Shown: in pieces, positions 39,126-53,919 of the stretch
How positions within the stretch are numbered: the stretch's first letter is position 1
Layout of the letters: each line of letters opens with the position of its first letter
NCBI RefSeq assembly: GCF_029227915.1
Contig: NC_079876.1
Span: forward strand, 34,703,828-34,767,827
Origin: Hydractinia symbiolongicarpus
Taxonomy: Eukaryota > Cnidaria > Hydrozoa > Anthoathecata > Hydractiniidae
DNA length: 64,000 bases
Direction: 5' to 3'
Made by a program: the position numbers and the translations under genes
The notes under the pieces: model-generated
What the model saw: the letters and a program-made list of their open reading frames with translations, nothing else
The model's database searches: none
Told to the model about the DNA's origin: nothing

Positions 39126-41049
39126 AGCGCCACCACAGCGCCAAGTGTAATCGCTGAGTTCCGGCAATCCCGTCAAATTAAGAAGAATGTTATTTCTCAG
39201 AGTCCAATTGTCTCATTTATCACATTTATCAGGTCACAGTCCAAAATCAGTTCAATTAAGTACCACAGTCAATCGTTTCACGGTTAAAAGTGATGCAACC
39301 TAGTATTATCAGAAAAACAATTCGCTAAATACATGTTGGTACGAATTTGTGACCCAACCGTTGTAACTCAAACGGACTGACACCGTTAGAAAGTCAATGA
39401 AATGTAGTTTTTGAGACTGTCGCTATTTCTTCAGCGCGCGCTAACGGCTAGGATTGGTCCCACAGTAAAAAAATGACTTTCTTTAGCTTAATTCTTAAAT
39501 GAAGCGCTACAACAGCGCCCAGTGTAATCGCTGAGGTTCCGCAATTATGTCAAATTAAGAAGAATGTTATTTCTTGGTGTCCAATTGTCTCCTTTATCAC
39601 ATTTATCAGGTGACAGTCCATAATCAGTTCGATTAAGTACCACAGTCAATCGTTTCACTGTTAAAAGCCATACAACCTAGTAGTACCGGAAAAATAGCAC
39701 GAAATATATGTTAGTTCGAATATGTGACTTTAACCGTTGTGGCTCAAACGGATTGATACTGTTAGAAAGACAATGAAATGTAGTTTTTGAGACTGTCGCT
39801 ATTTCTTCAGCGCGCGCTAACGCCTAGGATTGGTCCCACAGTAAAAAAATGACTTTCTTTAGCTTAATTCCTAAATGAAGCGCTACAACAGCGCCCAGTG
39901 TAATCGCTGAGTTCCGGCAATCCCGTCAAATTAAAAAGAATGTTATTAGAGTCCAATTGTCTCACTTATAACATTTATAAGATCACAGTCCATAATCAGT
40001 TCAATTAAGTACCACAGTCAATCGTTTCACGGTTAAAAGCGATGCAACCTAGTAATATCAGAAAAACAACTCGCTAAATACATGTTGGTACGAATATGTG
40101 ACCCAACTGTTGTAACTCAAACGGACTGACACCGTTAGAAGGTCAATGAAATGTAGTTTTTGAGACTGTCGCTATTTCTTCAGCGCGCGATAACGGTTAG
40201 GATTGGTCCCACAGTAAAAAATGATTTTTTTTAGCATAATTCTTAAATGAAGCGCCACCACAGCGCCCAGTGTAATCGCTGAGTTTCGGCAATCATGTCA
40301 AATTAAGAAGAATGTTATTTCTTGGAGTCCAATTATCTTCTTTATCACATTAATCAGGTGACAGTCCAAAGTTAGTTCAATTAAGTCCCACAGTCAATCG
40401 TTTCATAGTTAAAAGAGATGCAACCTAGTAATATCAGAAAAATATCGCTAAATACATGTTGGTACGAGTATGTGATCCAACCGCTGTAACTGAAACGGAC
40501 TGACACCGTTAGAAAGTCAATGAAACGTAGTTTTTGAAACTGTCGCTATTTCTTCAACGCGCGATAACGAATAGGATTGGTCCCACAGTAAAAAATGACT
40601 TATTTATGTAAATTTTTAAATGAATCGCTACAACAGCGTCCAGTGTAATCGCTGAGTTCCGACAATGCCGTCAAATTAAGAAGAATGTTATTACAATCCA
40701 ATTCTCTCATTTATCACATTTATAATGTCACAGTCTAAAGTTAGTTCAATTAAGTCCCACATTCAATCGTTTCACTGTTAAAAGCGATGCAACATAGTAA
40801 TATCAGATGAATATCGCTAAATATATGTTGGTACGAATAGGGGACCCAACCGTTGTAACTCAAACGCACTGACACCGTTAGAAAGTCAATGAAATGTAGT
40901 TTTTGAGACTGTCGCTATTTCTTCAGCGCGCACTAACGGCTAGGATTGGTCCCACAGTAAAAAAATGACTATCTTTAGCTTAATTCTTAAATAAAGCGCT
41001 ACAACAGCGCCCAGTGTAATCGCTGAGGTTCCGCAATTATGTCAAATTA

Positions 41050-43915
41050 AGAAGAATGTTATTTCTTGGAGTCCAATTGTCTCCTTTATCACATTTATCA
41101 GGTGACAGTCCATAATCAGTTCAATTAAGTACCACAGTCAATCGTTTCACTGTTAAAAGCCATACGACCTAGTAGTACCGGAAAAATATCACGAAATACA
41201 TGTTGGTACGAATATGTGACTCAACCGTTGTAACTCCAGCGGATTGATACTGTTAGAAAGTCAATGAAATGTAGTTTTTGAAACTGTCGCTATTTCTTCA
41301 GCGCGCGATAACGGCTAGGAATGGTCCCACAGTAAAGAATGACAGATTTATCTAAATTCTTAAATGAAGCGCTACCCCAGCGCCCAGTGTAATCGCTGAG
41401 GTTCCGCAATCATGTCACATTAAGAAGAATGTTATTTCTTGGAGTCCAATTGTCTCCTTTATCACATTTATCAGGTGACAGTCCATAATCAGTTCGATTA
41501 AGTACCACAGTCAATCGTTTCACTGTTAAAAGCCATACAACCTAGTAGTACCGGAAAAATAGCACGAAATACATGTTAGTTCGAATATGTGACTTTAACC
41601 GTTGTAGCTCAAACGGATTGATACTGTTAGAAAGACAATGAAATGTAGTTTTTGAGACTGTCGCTATTTCTTCAGCGCGCGCTAACGCCTAGGATTGGTC
41701 CCACAGTAAAAAAATGACTTTCTTTAGCTTAATTCCTAAATGAAGCGCTACAACAGCGCCCAGTGTAATCGCTGAGGTTCCGCAATCATGTCAAATTAAG
41801 AAGAATGTTATTTCTTGGAGTCCAATTGTCTCCTTTATCACATTTATTAGGTCACAGTCCAAAGTTTGTTCAAGTAAGTCCCATAGTCAATCGTTTCATT
41901 GTTAAAAGCGATGCAGCCTAGTAATATCAAAAAAAATATCGCTAAATACATGTTGGTACGAATATGTGACCCAACCGTTGTAACTCAAACGGACTGAAAC
42001 TGTTAGAAAGACAATAAAATGTAGTTTTTGAAACTATCGCTACTTCCTCAGCGCGCGATAACGGCTAGGATTGGTCCCACAGTAAAGAATGACTTATTTA
42101 TCTAAATTCTTAAATGAAGCGCTACCACAGCGCCCAGTGTAATCGCTGAGTTCCGGCAATCATATCAAATTAAAAAGAATGTTATTTCTTGGAGTCCAAT
42201 TTTTTCATTTATCACATTTATTAGGTCACAGTCCAAAGTTTGTTCAATTAAGTCCCACAGTCAATCGTTTCATTGTTAAAAGCGATGCAACCTAGTAATA
42301 TCAAAAAAATATCGCTAAATACATGTTGGTACGAATATGTGAACCAACCGTTGTAACTCAAAGGGACTGACCCCGTTAGAAAGTCAATGAAATGTAGTTT
42401 TTGAAACTGTCGCTTTTTCTTCAGCGCGCGATAACGAATAGGATTGGTCCCACAGTAAAGAATAACTTATTTATCTAAATTTTTAAATGAATCGCTACCA
42501 CAGCGTCCAGTGTATCGCTGAGTTCCGGCAATCCCGTCAAATTAAAAAGAATGTTATTAGAGTCCAATTGTCTCACTTATAACATTTATAAGATCACAGT
42601 CCAAAATCAGTTCAACTAAGTACCACAGTCAATTGTTTCACGGTTAAAAGCGATGCAACCTAGTAATATCAGAAAAACAACTCGCTAAATACATGTTGGT
42701 ACGAATATGTGACCCAACTGTTGTAACTCAAACGGACTGACACCGTTAGAAAGTCAATGAAATGTAGTTTTTGAGACTGTCGCTATTTCTTCAGCGCGCG
42801 ATAACGGCTAGGATTGGTCCCACAGTAAAAAATGACTTTTTTTTAGCATAATTCGTAAATGAAGCGCCACCACAGCGCCCAGTATAATCGCTGAGTTTCG
42901 GCAATCATGTCAAATTAAGAAGAATGTTATTTCTTGCAGTCCAATTGTCTTCTTTATCACATTAATCAGGTGACAGTCCAAAGTTAGTTTAATTAAGTCC
43001 CACAGTCAATCGTTTCATAGTTAAAAGCGATGCAACCTAGTAATATCAGAAAAATATCGCTAAATACATGTTGGTACGAGTATGTGATCCAACCGTTGTA
43101 ACTGAAACGGACTGACACCGTTGGAAAGTCAATGAAACGTAGTTTTTGAAACTGTCGCTATTTCTTCCAAGCGCGATAACGAATAGGATTGGTCCCACAG
43201 TAAAAAATGACTTATTTATCTAAATTTATAAATGAATCGCTACCACAGCGTCCAGTGTAATCGCTGAGTTCTGACAATGCCGTCAAATTAAGAAGAATGT
43301 TATTAGAGTCCAATTCTCTCATTTATCACATTTATAATGTCACAGTCTAAAGTTAGTTCAATTAAGTCCCACATTCAATCGTTTCACTGTTAAAAGCGAT
43401 GCAACATAGTAATATCAGATGAATATCGCTAAATATATGTTGGTACGAATAGGGGACCCAACCGTTGTAACTCAAACGGACTGACACCGTTAGAAAGTCA
43501 ATAAAATGTAGTTTTTGAAACTGTCGCTATTTCTTCAGCGCGCGATAACGGCTAGGATTGGTCCCACAGTAAAAAATGACTTATTAATCTAAGTTTTTAA
43601 ATGAAGTGCTACCACAGCTCTCATTGTAATTGCTGAGTTCCGGCAATCTCGTCAAATTAAGAAGAATGTTATTTGTTGGAGTCCAGTTGGCTCACTTATA
43701 GCATTTATAAGGTCACAGTCCAAAATCAGTTCAATTTAGTCCCACAGTCAATCGTTTCACTGTTATAAGCGATGCAACCTAGTGATATCAAAAAAATATC
43801 GCTAAATAGATGTCCGTACGAATATGTCACACAACCGTTGTAACTTAAACGGACTGACACCGTTAGAAAGTCAATGAAATGTAGTTTTTGAAACTGTCGA
43901 TATTTCTTCCGCGCG
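41050..43915 (+). repeat. Eight-monomer higher-order repeat, copy 1
   Basis: The higher-order unit is 2,980 bp (8 monomers). Anchors with copy 2: CATACGACCT 41161/44141, TTCGATTAAG near 41,494/44,474, TATAATGTCACAGTCT 43333/46313, all 2,980 apart. Ordered diagnostic monomers are CATACGACC; TTCGATTAAG with ACATGTTAGTTCG; GATGCAGCC; AAAGGGACTGACCCC; AACAACTCGC; TACGAGTATGTGATCC; TATAATGTCACAGTC; and CAGTTGGCTCACTTATAG with TGTCCGTACG. Confidence 0.85.
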
Positions 43916-44029
43916 ATAACGGTTAAGATTGGTCCCACAGTAAAGAATTACTTATTTATCTTAATTTTAATTGAAGCGCTACCACAACACCCAGTGCAAT
44001 CGCTGAGTTCCGGCAATCACGTCAAATTA

Positions 44030-46900
44030 AGAAGAATGTTATTTCTTGGAATCCAATTGTCTCCTTTATCACATTTATCAGGTGACAGTCCATAATCAGT
44101 TCAATTAAGTACCACAGTCAATCGTTTCACTGTTAAAAGCCATACGACCTAGTAGTACCGGAAAAATATCACGAAATACATGTTGGTACGAATATGTGAC
44201 TCAACCGTTGTAACTCCAGCGGATTGATACTGTTAGAAAGTCAATGAAATGTAGTTTTTGAAACTGTCGCTATTTCTTCAGCGCGCGATAACGGCTAGGA
44301 ATGGTCCCACAGTAAAGAATGACAGATTTATCTAAATTCTTAAATGAAGCGCTACCCCAGCGCCCAGTGTTATCGCTGAGGTTCCGCAATCATGTCACAT
44401 TAAGAAGAATGTTATTTCTTGGAGTCCAATTGTCTCCTTTATCACATTTATCAGGTGACAGTCCATAATCAGTTCGATTAAGTACCACAGTCAATCGTTT
44501 TACTGTTAAAAGCCATACAACCTAGTAGTACCGGAAAAATAGCACGAAATACATGTTAGTTCGAATATGTGACTTTAACCGTTGTAGCTCAAACGGATTG
44601 ATACTGTTAGAAAGACAATGAAATGTAGTTTTTGAGACTGTCGCTATTTCTTCAGCGCGCGCTAACGCCTAGGATTGGTCCCACAGTAAAAAAATGACTT
44701 TCTTTAGCTTAATTCCTAAATGAAGCGCTACAACAGCGCCCAGTGTAATCGCTGAGGTTCCGCAATCATGTCAAATTAAGAAGAATGTTATTTCTTGGAG
44801 TCCAATTGTCTCCTTTATCACATTTATTAGGTCACAGTCCAAAGTTTGTTCAAGTAAGTCCCATAGTCAATCGTTTCATTGTTAAAAGCGATGCAGCCTA
44901 GTAATATCAAAAAAAATATCGCTAAATACATGTTGGTACGAATATGTGACCCAACCGTTGTAACTCAAACGGACTGAAACTGTTAGAAAGACAATAAAAT
45001 GTAGTTTTTGAAACTATCGCTACTTCCTCAGCGCGCGATAACGGCTAGGATTGGTCCTACAGTAAAGAATGACTTATTTATCTAAATTCTTAAATGAAGC
45101 GCTACCACAGCGCCCAGTGTAATCGCTGAATTCCGGCAATCATATCAAATTAAAAAGAATGTTATTTCTTGCAGTCCAATTTTTTCATTTATCACATTTA
45201 TTAGGTCACAGTCCAAAGTTAGTTCAATTAAGTCCCACAGTCAATCGTTTCATTGTTAAAAGCGATGCAACCTAGTAATATCAAAAAAATATCGCTAAAT
45301 ACATGTTGGTACGAATATGTGAACCAACCAATGTAACTCAAAGGGACTGACCCCGTTAGAAAGTCAATGAAATGTAGTTTTTGAAACTGTCGCTTTTTCT
45401 TCAGCGCGCGATAACGAATAGGATTGGTCCCACAGTAAAGAATGACTTATTTATCTAAATTTTTAAATGAATCGCTACCACAGCGTCCAGTGTATCGCTG
45501 AGTTCCGGCAATCCCGTCAAATTAAAAAGAATGTTATTAGAGTCCAATTGTCTCACTTATAACATTTATAAGATCACAATCCAAAATCAGTTCAATTAAG
45601 TACCACAGTCAATCGTTTCACGGTTAAAAGCGATGCAACCTAGTAATATCAGAAAAACAACTCGCTAAATACATGTTGGTACGAATATGTGACCCAACTG
45701 TTGTAACTCAAACGGACTGACACCGTTAGAAAGTCAATGAAATGTAGTTTTTGAGACTGTCGCTATTTCTTCAGCGCGCGATAACGGCTAGGATTGGTCC
45801 CACAGTAAAAAATGACTTTTTTTTAGCATAATTCTTAAATGAAGCGCCACCACAGCGCCCAGTATAATCGCTGAGTTTCGGCAATCATGTCAAATTAAGA
45901 AGAATGTTATTTCTTGCAGTCCAATTATCTTCTTTATCACATTAATCAGGTGACAGTCCAAAATTAGTTTAATTAAGTCCCACAGTCAATCGTTTCATAG
46001 TTAAAAGCGATGCAACCTAGTAATATCAGAAAAATATCGCTAAATACATGTTGGTACGAGTATGTGATCCAACCGTTGTAACTGAAACGGACTGACACCG
46101 TTAGAAAGTCAATGAAACGTAGTTTTTGAAACTGTCGCTATTTCTTCCAAGCGCGATAACGAATAGGATTGGTCCCACAGTAAAAAATGACTTATTTATC
46201 TAAATTTATAAATGAATCGCTACCACAGCGTCCAGTGTAATCGCTGAGTTCTGACAATGCCGTCAAATTAAGAAGAATGTTATTAGAGTCCAATTCTCTC
46301 ATTTATCACATTTATAATGTCACAGTCTAAAGTTAGTTCAATTAAGTCCCACATTCAATCGTTTCACTGTTAAAAGCGATGCAACATAGTAATATCAGAT
46401 GAATATCGCTAAATATATGTTGGTACGAATAGGGGACCCAACCGTTGTAACTCAAACGGACTGACACCGTTAGAAAGTCAATAAAATGTAGTTTTTGAAA
46501 CTGTCGCTATTTCTTCAGCGCGCGATAACGGCTAGGATTGGTCCCACAGTAAAAAATGACTTATTAATCTAAGTTTTTAAATGAAGTGCTACCACAGCTC
46601 TCATTGTAATTGCTGAGTTCCGGCAATCTCGTCAAATTAAAAAGAATGTTATTTGTTGGAGTCCAGTTGGCTCACTTATAGCATTTATAAGGTCACAGTC
46701 CAAAATCAGTTAAATTTAGTCCCACAGTCAATCGTTTTACTGTTATAAGCGATGCAACCTAGTGATATCAAAAAAATATCGCTAAATAGATGTCCGTACG
46801 AATATGTCACACAACCGTTGTAACTTAAACGGACTGACACCGTTAGAAAGTCAATGAAATGTAGTTTTTGAAACTGTCGATATTTCTTCCGCGCGCGATA
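44030..46900 (+). repeat. Eight-monomer higher-order repeat, copy 2
   Basis: Starts about 2,980 bp after copy 1, in tandem with it. It matches until about 46,900, where GATAACGGCTACG replaces GATAACGGTTAAG. Only about 120 bp separates the two matching parts. Confidence 0.85.
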
Positions 46901-47237
46901 ACGGCTACGATTGGTCCCACAGCAAGAAATGACTCATTAATCTAAATGGTTAAAAGAAGTGCTACCACAGCACCCAGTGTACTCGCTGAGTTCCGGCAAT
47001 CATGTCAAATTAAGAAGAATGTTATTTCTTGGAGTCCAATTTTCTCATTTATCACATTTATCAGGTCACAGTCCAAAGTTAGTTTAGTTAAGTCCCACAG
47101 TCAATCGTTTCACTGTTAAAAGCGATGCAACCTAGTAACATCAGATAAATATCGCTAAATACATGTTGGTACGAATATGTGACCCAAACGTTAAAACTCA
47201 AACGGACTGACACCGCTACAAAGTCAATGAAATGTAG
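46490..47237 (+). repeat. Two-monomer block, copy 1 (offset 10,030)
   Basis: Recurs at 56,520-57,267. CTGTCGCTAT is at 46501 and 56531. It carries CAGTTGGCTCACTTATAG, TGTCCGTACG, AACGGCTACG and CGTTAAAACTC. A part (about 46,900-47,040) also appears at 50,600-50,740. Confidence 0.76.
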
Positions 47238-47437
47238 TATTTGAAACTGTCTCTATTTCTTCAGCGCGGGCTAACGGCTAGGATTGGTCCCACAGTAAAA
47301 AAATGACTTTTTTTAGCTTAATTCTTAAATGAAGCGCTACCACAGCGCCCAGTGTAATCGCTAAGTTCCGGCAATCATGTCTCATTAAGAAGAATGTTAT
47401 TTCTTGGAGTCCAATTTTCTCATTTATCACACTCATT

Positions 47438-47790
47438 AGGTCACAGTCCAAAGTTAGTTCAATTAAGTCCCACAGTCAATCGTTTCAGTAATATCAATAA
47501 AAATATCGCTAAATTCATGTTGGCACGAATATGTGACGACACGGTTGTAACTCAAACGGACTGACACCGTTAGAAAGTCAATGTAATGTTGTTTTGGAAA
47601 CTGTCGCTATTTCTTCAGCGCGCGATAACTGCTAGGATTGGTCACCCAGTAAAAAATGACTTATTAATCTAAATTTTTAAATGAAGCGCTACCACAGCGC
47701 CCAGTGTAATCGCTCAGTTCCGGCAATCATGTCAAATTAAGAAGAATGTTATTTCTTGGAGTCCAATTTTTTTCATTTATCCCATTTATC
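47438..47790 (+). repeat. Monomer with 22 bp deletion, copy 1
   Basis: CGTTTCA joins GTAATATC, removing 22 bp around the GTTAAAAGCGATGC segment; the junction is at 47481. This unit is 353 bp long. The same breakpoint recurs at 57,882-59,336. Confidence 0.85.
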
Positions 47791-47969
47791 AGGTCACAGT
47801 CCAAAATCAGTTCAATTTAGTTCCAAAGTCAATCGTTTCACTGTTAAAAGCGATGCAACCTAGTAATATGAGAAAAATATCGCTAAATACATGTTGGTAC
47901 GAATATGTGACCCAACCGTTGAAACTGAAACGGACTGACACCGTTAGAAAGTCAGTGAAATGTAGTAGT

Positions 47970-50607
47970 TGAAACTGCCTCTATTTCTTCAGCGCGCGCT
48001 AACAGCTAGGATTGGTCCCACAGTAAAAAAATGACTTTTTTTAGCTTAATTCTTAAATGTAGCGCTACCACAACGCCCAGTGTAATCGCTGAGTTTCGGC
48101 AATCATGTCAAATTAAGGTGAATGTTATTTCATGGTGTCCAATTGTCTCTTTTATCACATTTATCGGGTGACAGTCCAAAGTTAGTTCAATTAAGTGCCA
48201 CAGTCAATCGTTTCATAGTTAAAAGCGATGCAACCTAGTAATATTAGAAAAATATCGCTATATACATGTTGGTACGAGTATGTTACCCAACCTTTGTAAC
48301 TCAAACGGACTGACACCGTTACAAAGTCAATGAAATGTAGTTCTTGAAACTATCGCTCCTTCTTTAGCGCGCGATAACGGCTAGGATTGATCCCACAGTA
48401 AAAATTGACTTATTAATCTAAATTTTTAAATGAAGCACTACCACAGCGCCTAGTGTAATCGCTGAGTTCCGACAATCATGTCAAATTAAGAAGAATGTTA
48501 TTTCTTGGAGTCCAATTTTCTCATTTATCACACTCATTAGGTCACAGTCCAAAGTTAGTTCAATTAAGTCCCACAGTCAATCGTTTCATTGTTAAAAGCG
48601 ATGCAACCTAGTAATATCAGAAAAATATCGCTAAATACATGTTGGTACGAATAGGTGACCCAACCGTTGTAACTCAAACGGACTGACACCGTTAGAAAGT
48701 CAATGAAATGTAGTTTTGGAAACTGTCGCTATTTCTTCAGCGCGCGATAACGGCTAGGATTGGTTCCCCAGTAAAAAATGAATTATTATTCTAAATTTTT
48801 AAATAAAGCGCTACCACAGCGCCCAGTGTAATCGCTGAGTTCCGGAAATCATGTCAAATTAAGAAGAATGTTATTTCTTGGAGTCCAATTTTCTCATTTA
48901 TCACACTCATTAGGTCACAGTCCAAAGTTAGTTCAATTAAGTCCCAAAGTCAATCGTTTCTGTGTTAAAAGCGATGCAACCTAGTAATATCAGAAAAATA
49001 TTGCTAAATACATGTTGGTACGAATAGGTGACCCAAACGTTGTAACTCAAACGGACTGACACCGTTAGAAAGTCAATGAAATGTAGTTTTGGAAACTGTC
49101 GCTATTTCTTCAGCGCGCGATAACGGCTAGGATTGGTCCCCCAGTAAAGAATGACTTATTAATCTAAATTTTTAAATGAAGCGCTACCACAGCGCCCAGT
49201 GTAATCGCTGAGTTCCGGCAATCATGTCAAATTAAGGAGAATGTTATTTCTTGGATTTCTCATTTATCACACTCATTAGGTCACAGTCCAAAGTTAGTTC
49301 AACTAAGTCCCACAGTCAATCGTTTCATTGTTAAAAGCAATGCAACCTAGTAATATCAAAAAAATATCGCTAAGTACATGTTGGTACGAATATGTGACAC
49401 AACCGTTGCAACTCAAGCGGACTGACACCGTTAGAAAGTCAATGAAATGTAGTTTTTGAAACTGTCGCTTTTTCTTCAGCGCGCGATAACGAATAGGATT
49501 GGTCCCACAGTAAAGAATGACTTATTTATCTAAATTTTTAAATGAATCGCTACCACAGCGTCCAGTGTATCGCTGAGTTCCGGCAATCCCGTCAAATTAA
49601 AAAGAATGTTATTAGAGTCCAATTTTCTCACTTATAACATTTATAAGATCACAGTCCAAAATCAGTTCAATTAAGTACCACAGTCAATCGTTTCACGGTT
49701 AAAAGCGATGCAACCTAGTAATATCAGAAAAACAACTCGCTAAATACATGTTGGTACAAATATGTGACCCAACTGTTGTAACTCAAACGGACTGACACTG
49801 TTAGAAAGTCAATGAAATGTAGTTTTTGAGACTCTCGCTATTTCTTCAGCGCGCGATAACGGCTAGGATTGGTCCCACAGTAAAAAATGACTTTTTTTTA
49901 GCATAATTCTTAAATGAAGCGCCACCACAGCGCCCAGTGTAATCGCTGAGTTTCGGCAATCATGTCAAATTAAGAAGAATGTTATTTCTTGGAGTCCAAT
50001 TATCTTCTTTATCACATTAATCAGGTGACAGTCCAAAGTTAGTTCAATTAAGTCCCGCAGTCAATCGTTTCATAGTTAAAAGCGATGCAACCTAGTAATA
50101 TCAGAAAAATATCGCTAAATACATGTTGGTACGAGTATGTGATCCAACCGTTGTAACTGAAACGGACTGACACCGTTAGAAAGTCAATGAAACGTAGTTT
50201 TTGAAACTGTCGCTATTTCTTCAACGCGCGATAACGAATAGGATTGGTCCTACAGTAAAAAATGACTTATTTATCTAAATTTATAAATGAATCCCTACCA
50301 CAGCGTCCAGTGTAATCGCTGAGTTCCGACAATGCCGTCAAATTAAGAAGAATGTTATTAGAGTCCAATTCTCTCATTTATCACATTTATAATGTCACAG
50401 TCTAAAGTTAGTTCAGTTAAGTCCCACATTCAATCGTTTCACTGTTAAAAGCGATGCAACATAGTAATATCAGATGAATATCGCTAAATATATGTTGGTA
50501 CGAATTGGGGACCCAACCGTTGTAACTCAAACGGACTGACACCGTTAGAAAGTCAATAAAATGTGGTTTTTGAAACTGTCGCTATTTCTTCAGCGCGCGA
50601 TAACGGC
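47970..50607 (+). repeat. Seven-monomer block, copy 1 (offset 5,955)
   Basis: Anchors: GAAACTGCCT 47971/53927, TTGGATTTCTC 49251/55206, TATAATGTC 50388/56343, and AATGTGGTTTTTG near 50,561/56,516. About 2.64 kb. Confidence 0.82.
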
Positions 50608-50714
50608 TACGATTGGTCCCACAGCAAGAAATGACTCCTTAATCTAAATGGTTAAAAAAAGTGCTACCACAGCACCCAGTGTACTCGCTGAGTTCCGGCA
50701 ATCATGTCAAATTA

Positions 50715-53585
50715 AGAAGAATGTTATTTCTTGGAGTCCAATTGTCTCCTTTATCACATTTATCAGGTGACAGTCCATAATCAGTTCAATTAAGTACCAC
50801 AGTCAATCGTTTCACTGTTAAAAGCCATACGACCTAGTAGTACCGGAAAAATATCACGAAATACATGTTGGTACGAATATGTGACTCAACCGTTGTAACT
50901 CCAGCGGATTGATACTGTTAGAAAGTCAATGAAATGTAGTTTTTGAAACTGTCGCTATTTCTTCAGCGCGCGATAACGGCTAGGAATGGTCCCACAGTAA
51001 AGAATGACAGATTTATCTAAATTCTTAAATAAAGCGCTACCCCAGCGCCCAGTGTAATCGCTGAGGTTCCGCAATCATGTCACATTAAGAAGAATGTTAT
51101 TTCTTGGAGTCCAATTGTCTCCTTTATCACATTTATCAGGTGACAGTCCATAATCAGTTCGATTAAGTACCACAGTCAATCGTTTCACTGTTAAAAGCCA
51201 TACAACCTAGTAGTACCGGAAAAATAGCACGAAATACATGTTAGTTCGAATATGTGACTTTAACCGTTGTAGCTCAAACGGATTGATACTGTTAGAAAGA
51301 CAATGAAATGTAGTTTTTGAGACTGTCGCTATTTCTTCAGCGCGCGCTAACGCCTAGGATTGGTCCCACAGTAAAAAAATGACTTTCTTTAGCTTAATTC
51401 CTAAATGAAGCGCTACAACAGCGCCCAGTGTAATCGCTGAGGTTCCGCAATCATGTCAAATTAAGAAGAATGTTATTTCTTGGAGTCCAATTGTCTCCTT
51501 TATCACATTTATTAGGTCACAGTCCAAAGTTTGTTCAAGTAAGTCCCATAGTCAATCGTTTCATTGTTAAAAGCGATGCAGCCTAGTAATATCAAAAAAA
51601 ATATCGCTAAATACATGTTGGTACGAATATGTGACCCAACCGTTGTAACTCAAACGGACTGAAACTGTTAGAAAGACAATAAAATGTAGTTTTTGAAACT
51701 ATCGCTACTTCCTCAGCGCGCGATAACGGCTAGGATTGGTCCCACAGTAAAGAATGACTTATTTATCTAAATTCTTAAATGAAGCGCTACCACAGCGCCC
51801 AGTGTAATCGCTGAGTTCCGGCAATCATATCAAATTAAAAAGAATGTTATTTCTTGCAGTCCAATTTTTTCATTTATCACATTTATTAGGTCACAGTCCA
51901 AAGTTAGTTCAATTAAGTCCCACAGTCAATCGTTTCATTGTTAAAAGCGATGCAACCTAGTAATATCAAAAAAATATCGCTAAATACATGTTGGTACGAA
52001 TATGTGAACCAACCGTTGTAACTCAAAGGGACTGACCCCGTTAGAAAGTCAATGAAATGTAGTTTTTGAAACTGTCGCTTTTTCTTCAGCGCGCGATAAC
52101 GAATAGGATTGGTCCCACAGTAAAGAATGACTTATTTATCTAAATTTTTAAATGAATCGCTACCACAGCGTCCAGTGTATCGCTGAGTTCCGGCAATCCC
52201 GTCAAATTAAAAAGAATGTTATTAGAGTCCAATTGTCTCACTTATAACATTTATAAGATCACAATCCAAAATCAGTTCAATTAAGTACCACAGTCAATCG
52301 TTTCACGGTTAAAAGCGATGCAACCTAGTAATATCAGAAAAACAACTCGCTAAATACATGTTGGTACGAATATGTGACCCAACTGTTGTAACTCAAACGG
52401 ACTGACACCGTTAGAAAGTCAATGAAATGTAGTTTTTGAGACTGTCGCTATTTCTTCAGCGCGCGATAACGGCTAGGATTGGTCCCACAGTAAAAAATGA
52501 CTTTTTTTTAGCATAATTCTTAAATGAAGCGCCACCACAGCGCCCAGTATAATCGCTGAGTTTCGGCAATCATGTCAAATTAAGAAGAATGTTATTTCTT
52601 GCAGTCCAATTATCTTCTTTATCACATTAATCAGGTGACAGTCCAAAGTTAGTTTAATTAAGTCCCACAGTCAATCGTTTCATAGTTAAAAGCGATGCAA
52701 CCTAGTAATATCAGAAAAATATCGCTAAATACATGTTGGTACGAGTATGTGATCCAACCGTTGTAACTGAAACGGACTGACACCGTTAGAAAGACAATGA
52801 AACGTAGTTTTTGAAACTGTCGCTATTTCTTCCAAGCGCGATAACGAATAGGATTGGTCCCACAGTAGAAAATGACTTATTTATCTAAATTTATAAATGA
52901 ATCGCTACCACAGCGTCCAGTGTAATCGCTGAGTTCTGACAATGCCGTCAAATTAAGAAGAATGTTATTAGAGTCCAATTCTCTCATTTATCACATTTAT
53001 AATGTCACAGTCTAAAGTTAGTTCAATTAAGTCCCACATTCAATCGTTTCACTGTTAAAAGCGATGCAACATAGTAATATCAGATGAATATCGCTAAATA
53101 TATGTTGGTACGAATAGGGGACCCAACCGTTGTAACTCAAACGGACTGACACCGTTAGAAAGTCAATAAAATGTAGTTTTTGAAACTGTCGCTATTTCTT
53201 CAGCGCGCGATAACGGCTAGGATTGGTCCCACAGTAAAAAATGACTTATTAATCTAAGTTTTTAAATGAAGTGCTACCACAGCTCTCATTGTAATTGCTG
53301 AGTTCCGGCAATCTCGTCAAATTAAGAAGAATGTTATTTGTTGGAGTCCAGTTGGCTCACTTATAGCATTTATAAGGTCACAGTCCAAAATCAGTTCAAT
53401 TTAGTCCCACAGTCAATCGTTTTACTGTTATAAGCGATGCAACCTAGTGATATCAAAAAAATATCGCTAAATAGATGTCCGTACGAATATGTCACACAAC
53501 CGTTGTAACTTAAACGGACTGACACCGTTAGAAAGTCAATGAAATGTAGTTTTTGAAACTGTCGATATTTCTTCCGCGCGCGATA
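50715..53585 (+). repeat. Eight-monomer higher-order repeat, copy 3
   Basis: Lies 6,685 bp from copy 2 (CATACGACCT 44141/50826, TATAATGT 46313/52998). Its right end follows copy 1 rather than copy 2: GATAACGGTTAAG and TCTTAATTTTAATTGAAG as at 43,916-43,975. It is therefore a mosaic of the two. Confidence 0.84.
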
Positions 53586-53919
53586 ACGGTTAAGATTGGT
53601 CCCACAGTAAAGAATTACTTATTTATCTTAATTTTAATTGAAGCGCTACCACAACACCCAATGCAATCGCTGAGTTCCGGCAATCACGTCAAATTAAGAA
53701 GAATGTTATTTCTTGGAATCCAATTGTCTCCTTTATCACATTTTTCAGGTGACAGTCCAAAGTTAGTTCAGTTAAGTCCCACAGTCAATCGTTTCATAGT
53801 TAATAGCGATGCAACCTAGTAATATCAGATAAATATCGCTAAATACATGTTGGTACTATTGTGTGCACCAACCGTTGTAACTCAAACGGACTGACACCGT
53901 TAGAAAGTCAATGAAATGT

